Positions 47,210 through 59,927 of a DNA stretch of 64,000 nucleotides are shown here, piece by piece (the stretch's first letter is position 1; each line of letters begins with the position of its first letter). A model generated the notes under the pieces. That model had not been told where the DNA came from. It saw nothing but the letters and a program-made list of their open reading frames with translations, and ran no database searches. The DNA is from Datisca glomerata. Its lineage: Eukaryota; Streptophyta; Magnoliopsida; Cucurbitales; Datiscaceae. The stretch lies in NCBI GenBank assembly GCA_003255025.1, contig QANY01013337.1, positions 2,048,237 through 2,112,236 of the forward strand, read 5' to 3'. A program made the translations under genes and the position numbers.

Positions 47210-48340
47210 CTTTTTTTTCGAAAATGAATGTTTTTGGCATATTTGTCTCTACCTTTGTAAAAAGATTCCTTCTTGTTTCTCTTAGCTTTCTTGGAGCATC
47301 TTTGTTACACAAAAGATCTAATAAGACAAAAGTAAGATACTTTCTCATTGGTTTGACCATGAAATTAGTGGTTGAGAATCTAAGTAAATTGATGCAAATC
47401 TTTTCTATTTCTCAGAATAATTTTATAGTTAGAAGAAATCATGCCTTCCAATATGCTAATTGTGGTCTCCAGTGCAATTCCAGGGGGCAATAATGTTTTT
47501 ATAAAACTTATAAATTATTAATTTTTGAAGTGGTAGCATCAGTCATTATATTATTGAGTTTGAGCTTAGATAACCTTGAAATATGATTAGTTGAACAAGG
47601 GCGTATCAATTTGATAGCAGAAATTGTAAACTATTACCAATAGTGTCCTAATAAGTCGCTGAAAGGCCGGTTTCTAGTAATACACATATCTTTGTCACAC
47701 AGTTTGCAATCACATGCCCAATATTTAATGGAATACTCTCAGCACATGGTCCAACTAATTACATAACCATTGGTACGCCTTGTAATGTTGGCAGCTCAGC
47801 TTATGTACAAATGAGAATAGTTATTTTTACAAAACATCTTAGGCAACTATTAGATGATTCCTTGTAACTACTCTCTTATAGATTTGGTAAGGCCTTTATG
47901 AAGTTATGTTTCTGTTATCTTGTTCTGTTTCGCAAAATCTAGTACACATCTTTGTACGCATTACATGTACATTATTAGACTTTTTCTATTATCTCCCAAT
48001 GAGTTTATCATACATTAAACTTGACGTGATATGATGACTAGGTTAAGTTTGAGACTCTCAAGTGTATATAATTAATGTGATTTTAGGCAATTAACATAAT
48101 TATAGTACCTAATTAGATTTTTATCAAACTTTTAAAACATTAGTTTTTTGTCAAGGTTGTTTAAATTTATAGATTTTTTTTAAATTGTACCATAAATGTC
48201 ATGCATCATATATTTGAAATCATTAATAGACAACTCCAATAAATAAGAAATTTACATCTCATAAATTATAAATTTAAAAAAGTCACTCTATCAAATATAT
48301 CAAAATATTTCTTTCTCCTATTCTAAATTTTAAAACATAT
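47210..48340. other. Intergenic, upstream of the LysM receptor
   Basis: No gene or repeat recognised. A 95-codon open frame at 47206-47493 has no domain and overlaps the receptor promoter. Confidence 0.45.
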
Positions 48341-48345
48341 GCTCA

Positions 48346-48360
48346 AATCTCTCTCTCTCA

Positions 48361-48438
<78 letters not shown>

Positions 48439-48524
48439 CTCTCTCTCACACACACACTCTCTCTTTCTCACACATTCTCTCTCTCTCTCACACACACACA
48501 CACTCTCTCTCACACACACACACA

Positions 48525-48555
<31 letters not shown>

Positions 48556-48645
48556 TCTCTCTCTCTCTCACACACACACACTATCTTTCTTCACTCTCTC
48601 TCTCTCATTCTCACTATCTCTCTCACATTCTCTCTCTCTCAAAAT
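48346..48645. repeat. Large compound (CT)n/(CA)n microsatellite
   Basis: About 300 bp of alternating CT and CA dinucleotide blocks, with the longest CT run at 48364-48410. The dinucleotide composition leaves both strands open (106 and 65 codons of Ser/Leu/His/Thr or Cys/Val/Arg/Glu repeats), which is a trivial consequence and not a gene. Confidence 0.97.
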
Positions 48646-48649
48646 CGAT

Positions 48650-49385
48650 GCATTACTAAAAAGGTACAAGACAATATATGAGTATGCACAAAACAATAAA
48701 TGGTGAATAAAATTATGTCATTTACATGCATATTTACGTGATTAACGTATAAATTGGATTTGATGTACACCCAACATATTTTTACATATCATTTTATCAT
48801 CCATTGGAATATGTATTAACATAAATAATTTGTATGTCACACATAAAAATTGTTTCCAATAAAACACTATTCAAATTTTATTTTGAGAGAGAATACATGT
48901 CTAATTAAGAAGTATTTTGCAGGAAGCTAAACAATCAAGGATGTTGGCAAACACATGAAAAATCCGAATATTACCAAATCAAGCAAAGATAAACCATCCA
49001 ACTATGTGTACATGTTAATAGTTAATTATAAGTAATTAACATTGCTTAGTTTCTGTATCAACGTGTATTCATAGTAGTTGTACGTTTTTAAATGCATAAA
49101 TTTTATTTACGTGTACTTATGTATTAACATGAATATGAAGTTTTCATGTACTAACCATACATTTTCTGGTGTCAATGAGTAATTACATTAATTATATTTT
49201 TTAATGAAGTAAATATTCAATTAACATGAATAAATGTTATTATATAATCACATGACACTTCTTAGTGTCAATAAATACTAACATATGAAAAGTAAAATAT
49301 TTTCATGAATAGAAAATCGAAGAAATCAAACACTTAAGTAAATAGATATGAAGATGATGATTACCTTTAATTTAAAAGAAGTAAC
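48650..49385. other. Intergenic, AT-rich
   Basis: Nothing recognised apart from loosely recurring (A/T)TTAACATGAAT(A/T) phrases. Confidence 0.45.
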
Positions 49386-49387
49386 TC

Positions 49388-50074
49388 TGTAATGTCCCGA
49401 TACCCGAGAGTTAAATATGCTTGTAATTTCATAATTCAAAAATCTCCCAAATAAGTTGAAACCCTAATTTGAGAAAAACCCCAAATTGAAAACCCTAATT
49501 TTACCCTAATTTTAACATTAAATAGTGGAAGGCTAAAATTATATAAAAATATCTATTCAATAATTTTTAATAAATGTTGTATTAAATCTGAAATAGAATC
49601 AACGTCATAAGACGCGAAAATTAAACATATAAACGTAAAAATAAAGGATGAAAATTCATAAATTCTTGTATCAACTATACTTAACGAAAAAGCTGTTACT
49701 AATGTATTATAATCATGAATAATTTTCTGAAAATTTCCTAATTTCATTGGCTACGATAGTCTCTTATCCCTACTGCTCGTCATCACTTGTGACACAATCA
49801 CCTATGGGGGAGTGCGTATTAAAAATACTCAATAAGTAAACTTACACTAATAAGTTTCACACGACATAAATGTAAACAAGTAACTCATGCAACAATAATT
49901 TAACATATTCACTTGATTATAACATCAAATAAAGTACTTATAATTCACATATTTGAATTTCATGGTTATCATGCAACTTGAACTTGTACTTGTAACTTGA
50001 CTAATCATGATTCGACTAGACATTTTTCCCAATTAACAACCTATCCAAAATTGATTCACACTTGAACTTGTAAC
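49388..50074 (+). mobile_element. Possible LTR fragment of a gypsy-type element
   Basis: Begins TGTAATGTCCCGATACCCGA, a start seen in plant gypsy LTRs, with repeated AACCCTAATTTT downstream. It is cut by the C-family LTR at 50075. I could not find its continuation, so this is tentative. Confidence 0.35.
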
Positions 50075-52990
50075 TGTTGGGGGTTATACTCTCAAAATAT
50101 GTTATTGACATTTTGATATAAAATTTAAAGAGGATTATATTTTTCTTATAATTGTTCTTTTAAATTATTGTTGAATAATTTATATAAATATTTGAAAATT
50201 TCATATTCATTAATGAGACTATGATATTGTATTAGTACGAGAGGATTAAGATCATAGATAATGAATAAAATTGTCAGCAACATATTAAAGTATAAAATCT
50301 TTAATGAATGGTTACTAGTACGGTTGACTAATGATTATGAATGTGTGTGATCTAGATCTAGATCATTGATATGGATAGACATCTTAGTGAATATACTTTA
50401 TATAATAAGAATATATATGGCACGATCGATGTGAATTAATATCTTTATTAACATGTCGTTTATCAAAATTTAATACACATTAATTCAATGATCGTATGTA
50501 GATTAGTCTGAATCCTGAGTAGTCACGGACTCCTATGCATGTCTACTGGATCTTTTGATTCACTCGTTAAGGTCCATTTTTTAATCATGATAGTGACTTT
50601 TAATTTGGAGATTCAGTGATATGGATAGCTGAAGACATGATCTTACAAGATTTGGGATTTAAGTTTTCCTAACGGATCGTATATTGGTTCTCTTAAATTT
50701 TAATTCTAGAACTGAATGATTATTGAGCTCAAATTTATAATAAGGTTATAAATTAGTCATTCACTAGTGGATTAATGGTACTTAAGGATCAAGAGGTAAT
50801 TAGAAGAGTGAAATGATAATTTTGATAAGTTCTAATTTCTGAATCAATAATTGGAGGACAAAACTATATAAAATGATTATGTGAGTGGACTACATGAGAA
50901 TACTCTGTAAATACATTCTATAATCTCTATGAATGCAATTTCATATTTATAGTGGAGTGATAATGAAATTAATAAATAAGATTATTTAATTAAAGAGTTT
51001 AATTAATAATATAGTTTATTAGAGCTTAGGATTAAATGTCCATGGTCCCCAAGTCACCTATATACTACGTTGTCTAGGGTGTGAACATTTTAGAACATGA
51101 GAAAATAATTGACTTGCGAAATTTTTTTTATTCTGGGGCAAGTACATAATTATGAGATAATTATGTGTGATTAATTAATTGAATTATTTATATATTTAAA
51201 AATTATATATATAAATAATTATCGATAAGTGAGACAGAATATCTAATTTGTGAAACTAAATAATTAAATTATTATTAGATAATAATTTAAATCAACTAAA
51301 TATGTTATTTGTGAAATAACAGATAAAATAGGTGATAGGGATACTCAAATATGTTAATTTTAAATTAACTGATATCCAGATAATTATGTAATTAAAATAA
51401 ATATTTAATTCATAGTAATTGCCACGTGCCAATCACTGATAGAGTATCAGGAATTGACATGGACTATTGAGGTGCCACGTGGCACTACAGTAGTGAGTGT
51501 GCAACATTGTAGTGTTAGTTGATCAGATCATCAATTCATCAATCAAGAGTTGAATTGAGAGCATGATTGATGTCAGAGAGATTTTCTTCTATGATTAAAC
51601 ATTAATCAAATCTCTAAAAGAATAATCATCACGTTCTTTTAGAGAATCGTCTCACTAAAATTATTTTTAGTAAATCTCTAGATCTCATGTGTTGAGAACA
51701 TCTAGAGACAGAAAAAATGTCTTGTAATATTCTACTTGCCCACACGCGTTCTAGTGCGTTAAGGATTGACGTGGAAGATCTTGGTGTTGATCTCAGAGTC
51801 TATTGATCGTTAGAATGATTTCATGGGAACGGAGGATCGATCGACTTTTGCAAGGACACTTGATATAGACTATAAGAGATATATGATTCCTAAGTTGTAT
51901 GTTGTAGATTTAACTTATAAATATATAATGGATCCTGACTGATTGAAAAATATTTTCAAATAAAGTTTTTATTTGATTATCGTGGCGTTGCGCAAGTTTT
52001 GTTTTATTAAAAGATTTGATTTTTATTAAAAATTTAATTTTTAAAAAAGTCACGAGCCTCCACGCTTCCACCACGAACGCGGCGCAATGACATTATTCAT
52101 ATAATATGAGATATATATGATGATGGATGGTTATGTTTTTTGAATGTATGAAAAATAATGGATCGTTAATTGTATGGTGATGATTGAGTTAGGATTTGTT
52201 TTAATTTTTTCTAGATCTTGTCTAAGCCGAATTGAGGCGTAGAAATTTTTGTAATTTTATTTTGAATATTATTGTAATTATTCCGAACGCAAGAAGATGA
52301 AGAACGCACAAGATGAATGACAGAAACTTATTGTTCACGCGAAAACATTGTTCATCCGCAAAACACTGTTCATCCACTAAAACACTGTTCACACTAGAAA
52401 TTTACTATTCCAAAGGAGGTGAACAATGTCAGCGGTACTGTACCGGCGATGAACAGTGGTTGTCTGGCATGGCAGGCGGCTGCCGACAATGAGATGGGCA
52501 ACGGTGGTGATAGGCGGCGATCGGAGAGTCCTATCGTCGATGACTGTTGTAACGTTTTAGGAAAGTTTCCAACAAACCATGCAACCAACTCTATCACCTA
52601 AATGTTTCATTAAAACTCAAACTCTTTTAATTATCTATTTAAATTTGAAATGAATGTAATTTTAAAATTAATTTTTTATTTTTTATTTTATGAAAATTAA
52701 AAATTAATAGGTTGATTGAGTTTGACCCAAGTTTGAAAAGTAAAATATTTATTTGACTAAGTCAAAATCAACTATATTAAAATGGATAATTATAGAAATT
52801 GTTTTAATTAAGAAAAATAATTTTTCTAATGAAAAATGTTTTGTTCAAAGTTTGAAGATTATGTAGATGGACATCAGGAGGAGAAGACAATATTTGAGAA
52901 ATATGTATTCTTGAAATCCGCTTTATAATTTTATTTTTTTATTTCAAGGGTTGTAATTTAGATAACATGTCCATGCATTAATTGTTAAAT
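50075..52990 (+). mobile_element. C-family copia remnant: 5' LTR plus leader, rest deleted
   Basis: LTR 50075 to about 52092 starts TGTTGGGGGTTATACTCTC and ends GGCGCAATGACA, matching the reverse complement of 28676-30658 over its full length (~2.0 kb). It is followed by a ~0.9-kb leader homologous to 34152-34738 and ending GGGTTGTAATTTAGA. The leader has a short array of AAAACACTGTTCATCC-type units (52325-52395). No gag or pol follows. It supplies the LTR 3' third and leader start that element C itself lacks. Confidence 0.82.
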
Positions 52991-53090
52991 AATTATTTAA
53001 TTATTATGTTTGATAACATGTCCATGCATTAATTGTTAAATAGTTGTTTAATTGTTATGTTTGATAACATGTCCATGCATTAGTTGATCA
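52961..53090. repeat. 51-bp tandem repeat, 2.5 copies
   Basis: Copies start GATAACATGTCCATGCATTA at 52961, 53012 and 53063, an exact period of 51. The first two are nearly identical, indicating a young duplication at the border of the C-family remnant. Confidence 0.92.
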
Positions 53091-54065
53091 CGTGTCATAC
53101 ATGAAAATCTCAAACAATTTTATTTAATCATACATCTCATCTGTAAAAATATGATTTATTAGGATTGTCCTAATATGTCTATATGCATTGCTCTGTGAAA
53201 TTAATTGCATGTAAACTGCTAGGTGTTAACTAGTTAAAACTTAGTAATCACACCATACTAAACGCTATAGTAACCTTTAGGTTAACCGAATTTAGTAAAA
53301 GAGTGTTATTAAAGTTTCATGAATATAATTAATTAGTTAATCTAAGTTCACCTAATTATGACTTAGATGCTTTAGAAAGTTAAATGAACTTAGACCGTGA
53401 GATTGGATTAACTGATAATTAATTATTCATAGAGTTATTATTTTAACTAGTAATTAATTTAAAATTAATTGATTAGATAAAATAGAAACACATGATCTTA
53501 AAATAGTGAGTGAGAGAAGGTTGACGTGTTAATGTAAACTATGGTCTCCAACATTAGTACAACACCGTGAGGTGCACTGAGGGCCTCGAGATAACTTTAT
53601 TTTCATCCTCCTAAGGAAGGTTTTGAGAAGTACCAGTACCAACGTTGGACTTCTTAAGAAGAGAGGAGGAAGTGATGTGTTTTAGTTTTGACCGACCCTA
53701 GGGCAACATATTCTAATAAAGTCATGAATATGAAATGATGAGTTACACTCACAAGTCACAATTAAGCTTTTCATGTGGATAAGTGTGACTTGACTGAACT
53801 AGCGATACCTTATTGGTAAAAGAGAAAATATGAGATATTTTAAGTTTTAATTAATAAGGATGAGAATGTCTCATAGACAGTCTGAGGTTAATCTAACCGG
53901 CTCTAAGGCAGCACATTAATCGTTGGATTGTTTTATCGTGATTAATAAAAGCTAAATTTATGTGTTTATTATGATTGCATTCATGCATCATGTTTACTTT
54001 TCGAATTATAGATATTTATCAAGTATATTGAATCATGTATGTTTTAAATTTTGGTTATCAATATT
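53091..54065. other. Probable leader of a copia element upstream of the gag fragment
   Basis: No coding frame. The region leads directly into a copia gag start, so it may be the leader of that element. No LTR or primer site recognised. Confidence 0.35.
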
Positions 54066-54287
54066 ATGTCTACCATAGGCAACCATGTTACTGTTTTACT
54101 CGCTCTTGAGAAATTGAATTGTGATAATTTCGTATGTTGAAAATCAAATATGAACTTAATGCTGATTTGTGAGAATCATACGTTCTTACTGAGGATTGTC
54201 TTGAGGAGCCCATTGCTAACGCCCCTAAGAATGTTAAGGACAAATATGATGCTTGGATCATATCAAACAACAAGGCGCAAAAGAAAG
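54066..54287 (+). pseudogene. Copia gag N-terminal fragment
   Basis: ATG at 54066 opens MSTIGNHVTVLLALEKLNC; a stop and frameshifts follow. The frame then encodes TEDCLEEPIANAPKNVKDKY and DAWIISNNKAQ, matching copia gag N-termini (LEKLNGDNY.., L.EECP..PA). It ends abruptly where the LTR of element D (opposite orientation) begins, so D seems to have inserted into or been joined to it. Confidence 0.72.
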
Positions 54288-54848
54288 TGAAACAACAAAA
54301 GAGAAAAACAAGGACGAGAGAGACGAATCAGAGAGAGAAATCTTAGATAAAAGTTCCTTTTGGTATAAACCGTATCTTAAAACTCTAAGAACTCATATTA
54401 AATACATCAAGAATTAAATAACTGTAAAAGCGAAAGCGTACTTTAATCCATGACAGTAGATCACAATTTAGAGTTGAACGGTTGGCCTTTCAGATCTACA
54501 CGATTCTCTATCAGAAAGTCTCATTTGATTAAATCTCTCTGTTTTCTCTCTAACAATGAAAATATTAGAGAGAATAGAATGATTACCTTTAATCGTGTGA
54601 CCTGAGAACCCTAACCACTTATAGATAACATATATATTATCTTTTGGTATTTCTATTTTAACTCATCATAAAAATAGAAATTACTAAAAAATCTTTACAC
54701 ATTAAAAGGTCCATAACCTATTAGATACATTAAAACTCAAATTATTAAAACCTTAGTTGATCACTTTTAATTGGGTTTAACCTTATTTGACAGTCCACAA
54801 CACATAATTATTCACATATAAGTTCACCGTTGGATTAAGGATCCAACA
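54288..54848 (-). repeat. 3' LTR of element D
   Basis: On the reverse strand it starts TGTTGGATCCTTAATCC directly after a polypurine tract (TCCAAGTGGGAGAT, 54849-54862). The other border is tentatively placed at TGAAACAACAAAAG. Length is about 560 bp. Confidence 0.65.
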
Positions 54849-55289
54849 ATCTCCCACTTGGACTATATGTGTAACCTTATAACTATGTTTTGCAAAAAAA
54901 ATAACCGAACGAGCTCAACTTTGCTATCATTATCAAGGTATATCTATAACTAATCTGGTCCATCAATCCATAGGATCAAAAAGACCTTCGATCCAACAAT
55001 CGTAACTCAACCCATCAATGGTCACGTATGTCAATACAACTGAATTACATGAATTATGATTTGGATGTATAGTATAGAATTCACGTAATATGAACTTAAC
55101 ATGTCTATTTCCAACTGGTCCACCGAAAATCTTAGTGAGATCAAACCATACCAGAGTCAAAATGTGAATAAACCAAAATTTTATTTTTGCAGAAATTACC
55201 TCAAAATATCCATAAACCAAAATAACGGAAAGTATGCCTATAAAGAAGATCATCCAAAAAATACAAACTTCCACTAAAATTGAATATCA

Positions 55290-58195
55290 TCAACTGATAT
55301 GACACCCATAAGAGCAGTGTGATCATGAAACTATTTGGGTGGCAATCCCTTAGTAAGCGGATCCACAAATGAAGTTTGTTTCGACATGTTCTATAGACAA
55401 CTGTTCACTCTGAACTCTTTCCTTAAGAACCAGGAACTTGATGTCTATATACTTCAACTTTGTCGAACTCCTATTGTTATTGAAATACAGAACTGCTAAC
55501 TTATTGTCTTAATACTATCCACTATGCACAACCCTGTGACAAAATTTCGCAGTCATGTTTCATGATTGGATGCCTCATAATATGCTATGAACTCTATTGT
55601 CATGGTAGAAGAGGCTAAAAGAGATTGTTTAACACTCTTCTAGGAGACAACACCAACAACCAATAGAAAAATATAGCCCGACGTACATCGTTGCTGGCAA
55701 GCAAGATGTCATCCACATATAAAATCAGAATAATACACTTGCTCCCACAGAACTTATGATATATACAATCATCGACCAAATTCATTTCAAAACCGAACGA
55801 GATGATCACCTAATGAAACTTGAAACACCATTGTCGAGATGTCTGCTTGAGTCTATAGATGGATTTCTTAAGTTTACAAACTGTATTCTTTGGGTCTCTC
55901 AACATAAAGTTTTCTAGTTGCACCATATAAATCTTCTCTTCAATGTCACAATTGAGAAAAGTCGTCTTTACATCCATCTGATGCAGCTCAAGATTGAAAT
56001 GCGCCACCAATGCCATTATAATCCAGAAAGCGTTTTTCGTAGAAACCAGAGAGAAAGACTATTTATAGTGAATGCCTTCCTTTTATGTAAAGCCCTTTGA
56101 GACATGACGAGCCTTGCATCTTTCCACATTACCTTTTGAATCCCTTTTGGTCTTAAAAATTCATTTGCAACCAATGAATTTCGCACCTTCTGGTAATGGA
56201 ATAAGATCTCACACGTCATTGTCCTCATGGACTTAATCTCCTCATTCATGGCATCGATCCACCTAAGAGAATTAGAACTTTCCATGGCTTGATGGAAGTT
56301 GATCGAGTCATCTTCCATCACTCCCATGTCTACCTCATGTTCTTGAAGAAATACAATGTATGGTACTGCACTTCTCCTCTCTTTAATAGATCTCCTTAAT
56401 GACATGGGTTCTTGAGGTGCTAGAGTTTCTTCTTCTAGAATAATTTCTTGAATGGGAGGTTCTCCGAAATTGTCTTGATATGTTCTGTTATGAGCAATGT
56501 CAGAGACGCAGTTCTGATCAATATGAATAACAAATGTGGGAATATCAACATATTCCTCTTGAAAGACAAAATCCCTAACCATATATTCCCCCGCAAACTC
56601 AGCATCCTCAAAGAACCAGACATTTCCCGTCTAAAAAATCGACCTAGTTGTGGGAACATAAAAGTTGTATCCACTGGATCTTTCAGAGTATCCAACAAAA
56701 TAGCAAATCACCATCCATAAGTCCAGTTTCATTTCATTAGGCCTATAAGGCCTTGCCTCAGCTGGACATCCCAAAATATGCAAATGCTTTAGATTGGGTT
56801 TCTTGCCACTCCAAATCTCATTTGGGGTTTTGGCAGTCGCTTTAGTTGGAACTCTGTTAAGGATATATGCTGCAGCTTTAAGTGTTTCACCTTCGAGTGA
56901 TTCTGGTAAGGTAGAATGACTAATCATACTCCTAACAATGTCCTTAAGCATTCTGTTTCGTCTTTCAGCAACACCATTCATAGTAGGTGAACCTAGCATA
57001 ATGTACTGTGAGACGGTACCACATTCCTCTTGGAATTTTAAAAACAGTCATGGACGTTGTTCACTGAACCATCATATCTGCCATATTTTTCACCACCACC
57101 GTCAGATCAGACGCTTTTGATCATTTTGTTGAGTTGGTTCTCAATTTTAGCCTTAAAATTTTTGAATACGTCCAATGACTGTGACTTTTCATGGATGAGA
57201 TATATGTAGCCATATCTAGAAAAACCGCCTATGAACGTTATAAATTATTGTTGACCATTCCAAGCACCCGAAGGGAATGACCCACAAATATCTGTATGTA
57301 TAAGTTCTAAGACGTCCTAGGTCCTGTTGAACACATCCAATGACTGTGAATTTTTGAACACGTCCAATGACTGTGACTTTTCATGGATGAGATATATGTA
57401 GTCATATCTAGAAAAACCGCCTATGAACGTTATAAAATATTGTTGACCATTCCAAGCAGCTGAAGGGAATGACCCACAAATATTTGTATGTATAAGTTCT
57501 AAGACGTCCTATGTCCTGTTGAACACGTCCAATGACTGTGAATTTTTGAACTCGTCCAATGACTGTGACTTTTCATGGATGAGATATATGTAATCATATC
57601 TAAAAAAATCGTCTATGAACGTTATAAAATATTGTTGACCATTCCAAGCAGCCGAAGGGAATGAGCCACAAATATCTGTATGTATAAGTTCTAAGACGTC
57701 CTGGGTCTTGTTGACTTCAAATATTTTTTTATCGGTTTGTTTACCCTTTATACAATTAACACAAACATCAAAATATGTGAAATCTAAGAGACCGATAATT
57801 TCATCCGACACAAGTCAATCTATTCTCCGCCTGAAGATATGACCTAATTTCTTGTGCCATAACGTAGCCGAATTCTCACTAGTTAATTTTATTTTAGTAC
57901 TTCTTGTACTTAATTGTAGGGATTCATTAAATGGAGCAATTGTATCAAGTAAATAAAATTTATCAAGACCTGATAAAAAATCAGAACCAACTAAATTTGA
58001 ATCACGAAACCAACCAAATTTTTCATCTCCAAAAGAACAAACATAACCAGATTTGTCCCAAACAGAAATAGAAAACAAATTCCATCTAAAAGACGGTACA
58101 ATAAATGTTTCATTATGATTCAAATAAAATTCCGTCTTTAACAATAATCTAAATTTACCTACTGTCTCAACTTCAACCGTCTTACCATTTCTCAC
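55290..58195 (-). pseudogene. pol pseudogene of element D
   Basis: Reading from right to left: GAG-pre-integrase (58195-57820, ending TLWHKKLGHIFRR); integrase start ELIHTDICGSFPSA (57690) and YFITFIDDF, present in three tandem copies; NGVAERRNRMLKDIVRSM (56975); ILNRVPTKATAKTP; reverse transcriptase QMDVKTTFLNCDIEEKIYM (55970) and an intact YVDDILLASND box (55708-55719). Directly after that box the sequence jumps to RNase H (SGYIF.., LLASSTMTIEFIAYYEASNH, 55560-55680), so the reverse-transcriptase thumb and RNase H start are deleted. The tail contains SFVDPLTKGLP (about 55350). Frameshifts and stops are numerous. Confidence 0.87.
57169..57740 (-). repeat. In-frame 192-bp tandem triplication in integrase of element D
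   Basis: CGTCCAATGACTGTGACTTT recurs at 57169, 57361 and 57553, a constant period of 192 bp (64 codons). Each unit encodes the integrase segment from about LELIHTDICGSFPSA to HEKSQSLD. The third unit is slightly shorter. Units differ by a few substitutions, and units 1 and 2 carry a stop where unit 3 has Gln (CAG to TAG). Confidence 0.93.
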
Positions 58196-58599
58196 ATAGA
58201 TGCATCTTTCAACAACACTTGGCTTTCAATAAGTCAATCAACTATGCATGGACACACTGATGTGAGTTGTTGCACTAGAGTATATCCACCACGTGTGTCT
58301 AGCAACCGAACTTAAATTAGCTTCAGAACAAACCAAATTAAGAAGCGCGTCTTTCTTAGCACATCAAGCGTGATAATTGGTGTATTGCTTTTTGTTATGG
58401 CTTTCTGTTCCATAGAAGCAACAATTAGTACCTTCCGAGTCAAATGGTTTCTTCTATTGTTTATTATGTGGTGTTGTATCTGCAGATTCCCTATCCTTCT
58501 TCCTTTTCTTTCCCTTGTCCTTACCCTTAAAGGTTGAGGCTAGGTAAGCACTATCTATCTTATCATGTTTCACTCTTTCCTCTTCCTGAACACGGCTCC

Positions 58600-58880
58600 T
58601 ACTCTCAGAAGGAAATAATGACACAAGTTCTTCTGAATGGGCAATTCATAAGTTATACTCTCAAAAGAAAATAAGGGTGCAAGTCCTTGAGAACAAGCAA
58701 CTCAAAAGTCCGGCTCTCAGAATGAAAATAGAGTCATGGTTCTTTATTTGAGTCTGTCCTTGGGAGTGAACAATTCATAAGTCTTTCTCTTCGAATAAAA
58801 ACGAGACTGTGGTTCTTTATTTGAGCCTGAGTCCTTGGAAGCGGGCAATTCATATGTCCTTCTATCAGAATAAACAAAAT
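58600..58880. repeat. ~80-bp tandem repeat, 3-4 copies, in gag region of element D
   Basis: Units share GGGCAATTCATA(A/T)GT, CT(C/T)TC(A/T)(C/G)AATAAAA, GTTCTT(T/C)(A/T) and GAGTCCTTG-type blocks. Confidence 0.7.
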
Positions 58881-58885
58881 GAATA

Positions 58886-59927
58886 TGTTGGGCATGGTGC
58901 CGTCAAATCATGTGTCTAGACAATTTTAATATGAAATTAATGAAATTATATAAGACATGACCGATATGGATTAATATCTTTATTAATTTATCGTTTTTCA
59001 TAAAGATTTAGTAAACATAAGAACTGATGATCATATATAAATCAGTCTGAATCCTAAGTAGTCAATAGGGGTGTTTAAGACCAAACCGAACCAAACCAAA
59101 AATTGTCGGCTCGGTCGGTTCTTTAGGCCCCTACGATTCGGTTTGGTTCAGTTCAAAAAATATCCGATTTTTGAACCAAACCAAACAGAAACCTTAAATT
59201 CATATTATTTTTTGTATATAATTTCATATCCAACCGATACAAAACCTTGATTTTTATTATTTTTTCAATAATATCATTTAATTTTTTTTAAAAAAATTAT
59301 AATACTAAACCGAAACTCATGGTTTGTTTCGGTCGGTTCTTTTGACCTTCATTGTTTGGTTCGATTTTAGCCCACTAACCGAGCCGAACCACGTTAACTC
59401 CCAGTAGTCATGAACTCCTATCTATATCTAATGAATCTTTTGATTCACTCGTTTAGGTTTATTTGTAAAACATACTAGTGACTTTTGATTTAGGGATTCA
59501 GTGATATGGATGGCTGAGAACATGATCTTATAAGATTTGGAATTCAAGCTTTCATAATAAATTATATGTTGGTTCCCTTAAGTGTTAATTTTGGAAGTGA
59601 AGGTTATTGAGCTCAAATTTATAATACGATTATAAATTAATCATTTACTAGTGAATTAATGGTACTTAAGGATTAAGAGGTAATTAGAAGGGTAAATGGT
59701 AATTTTGACCAGCTCTAATTTAGCCTACTAATAATTGTATGACAGAATTATATAAAATGATTATATCAATGGACTACACGATAATACTCTGTAAATACAT
59801 TATGTAATCTCTAAGAGTACAATTCCATATTTATAGGATGTATTAATGGAATTAACAACTAAGATTATTTAATTAAAGTGTTTAATTAATAATATAATTT
59901 ATTAGAGCTTGGATTATGAGTCCATGG
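58886..59927 (+). repeat. C-family LTR fragment, interrupted
   Basis: Starts TGTTGGGCATGG and follows the LTR at 50075 (..AATTAATATCTTTATTAA, TGGATTCAGTG-like, GATCTTATAAGATTTGG, TTGAGCTCAAATTTATAAT) with an internal deletion near its start. It is cut at 59928 by a reversed L1 LTR, and a 338-bp hAT-like MITE lies inside. Confidence 0.75.
59065..59402. mobile_element. hAT-like MITE with 8-bp target duplication
   Basis: AGTAGTCA occurs at 59057-59064 and 59403-59410, exactly flanking a 338-bp insert absent from the LTR copy at 50075 (which reads GAGTAGTCACGG there). The insert starts ATAGGGGTGTTTAAG and ends CGTTAACTCCC, with loosely complementary ends. It is rich in AACCGAACCAAACC and its complement. 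Eight bases is the hAT duplication length. Confidence 0.82.

Larger units (their letters stand above)
54849..58885 (-). mobile_element. Element D: Ty1/copia interior, 5' LTR missing
   Basis: Polypurine tract, RNase H tail, reverse transcriptase, integrase and GAG-pre-integrase run on the reverse strand. Gag is reduced to a Lys-rich remnant and a tandem array. The segment ends exactly where a C-family LTR (58886) begins; no 5' LTR of D was found. Confidence 0.75.

Noticed and set aside
48339..48659. Open frames of 106 and 65 codons
   Set aside because: They are forced by the CT/CA dinucleotide repeats; products are pure low-complexity repeats.
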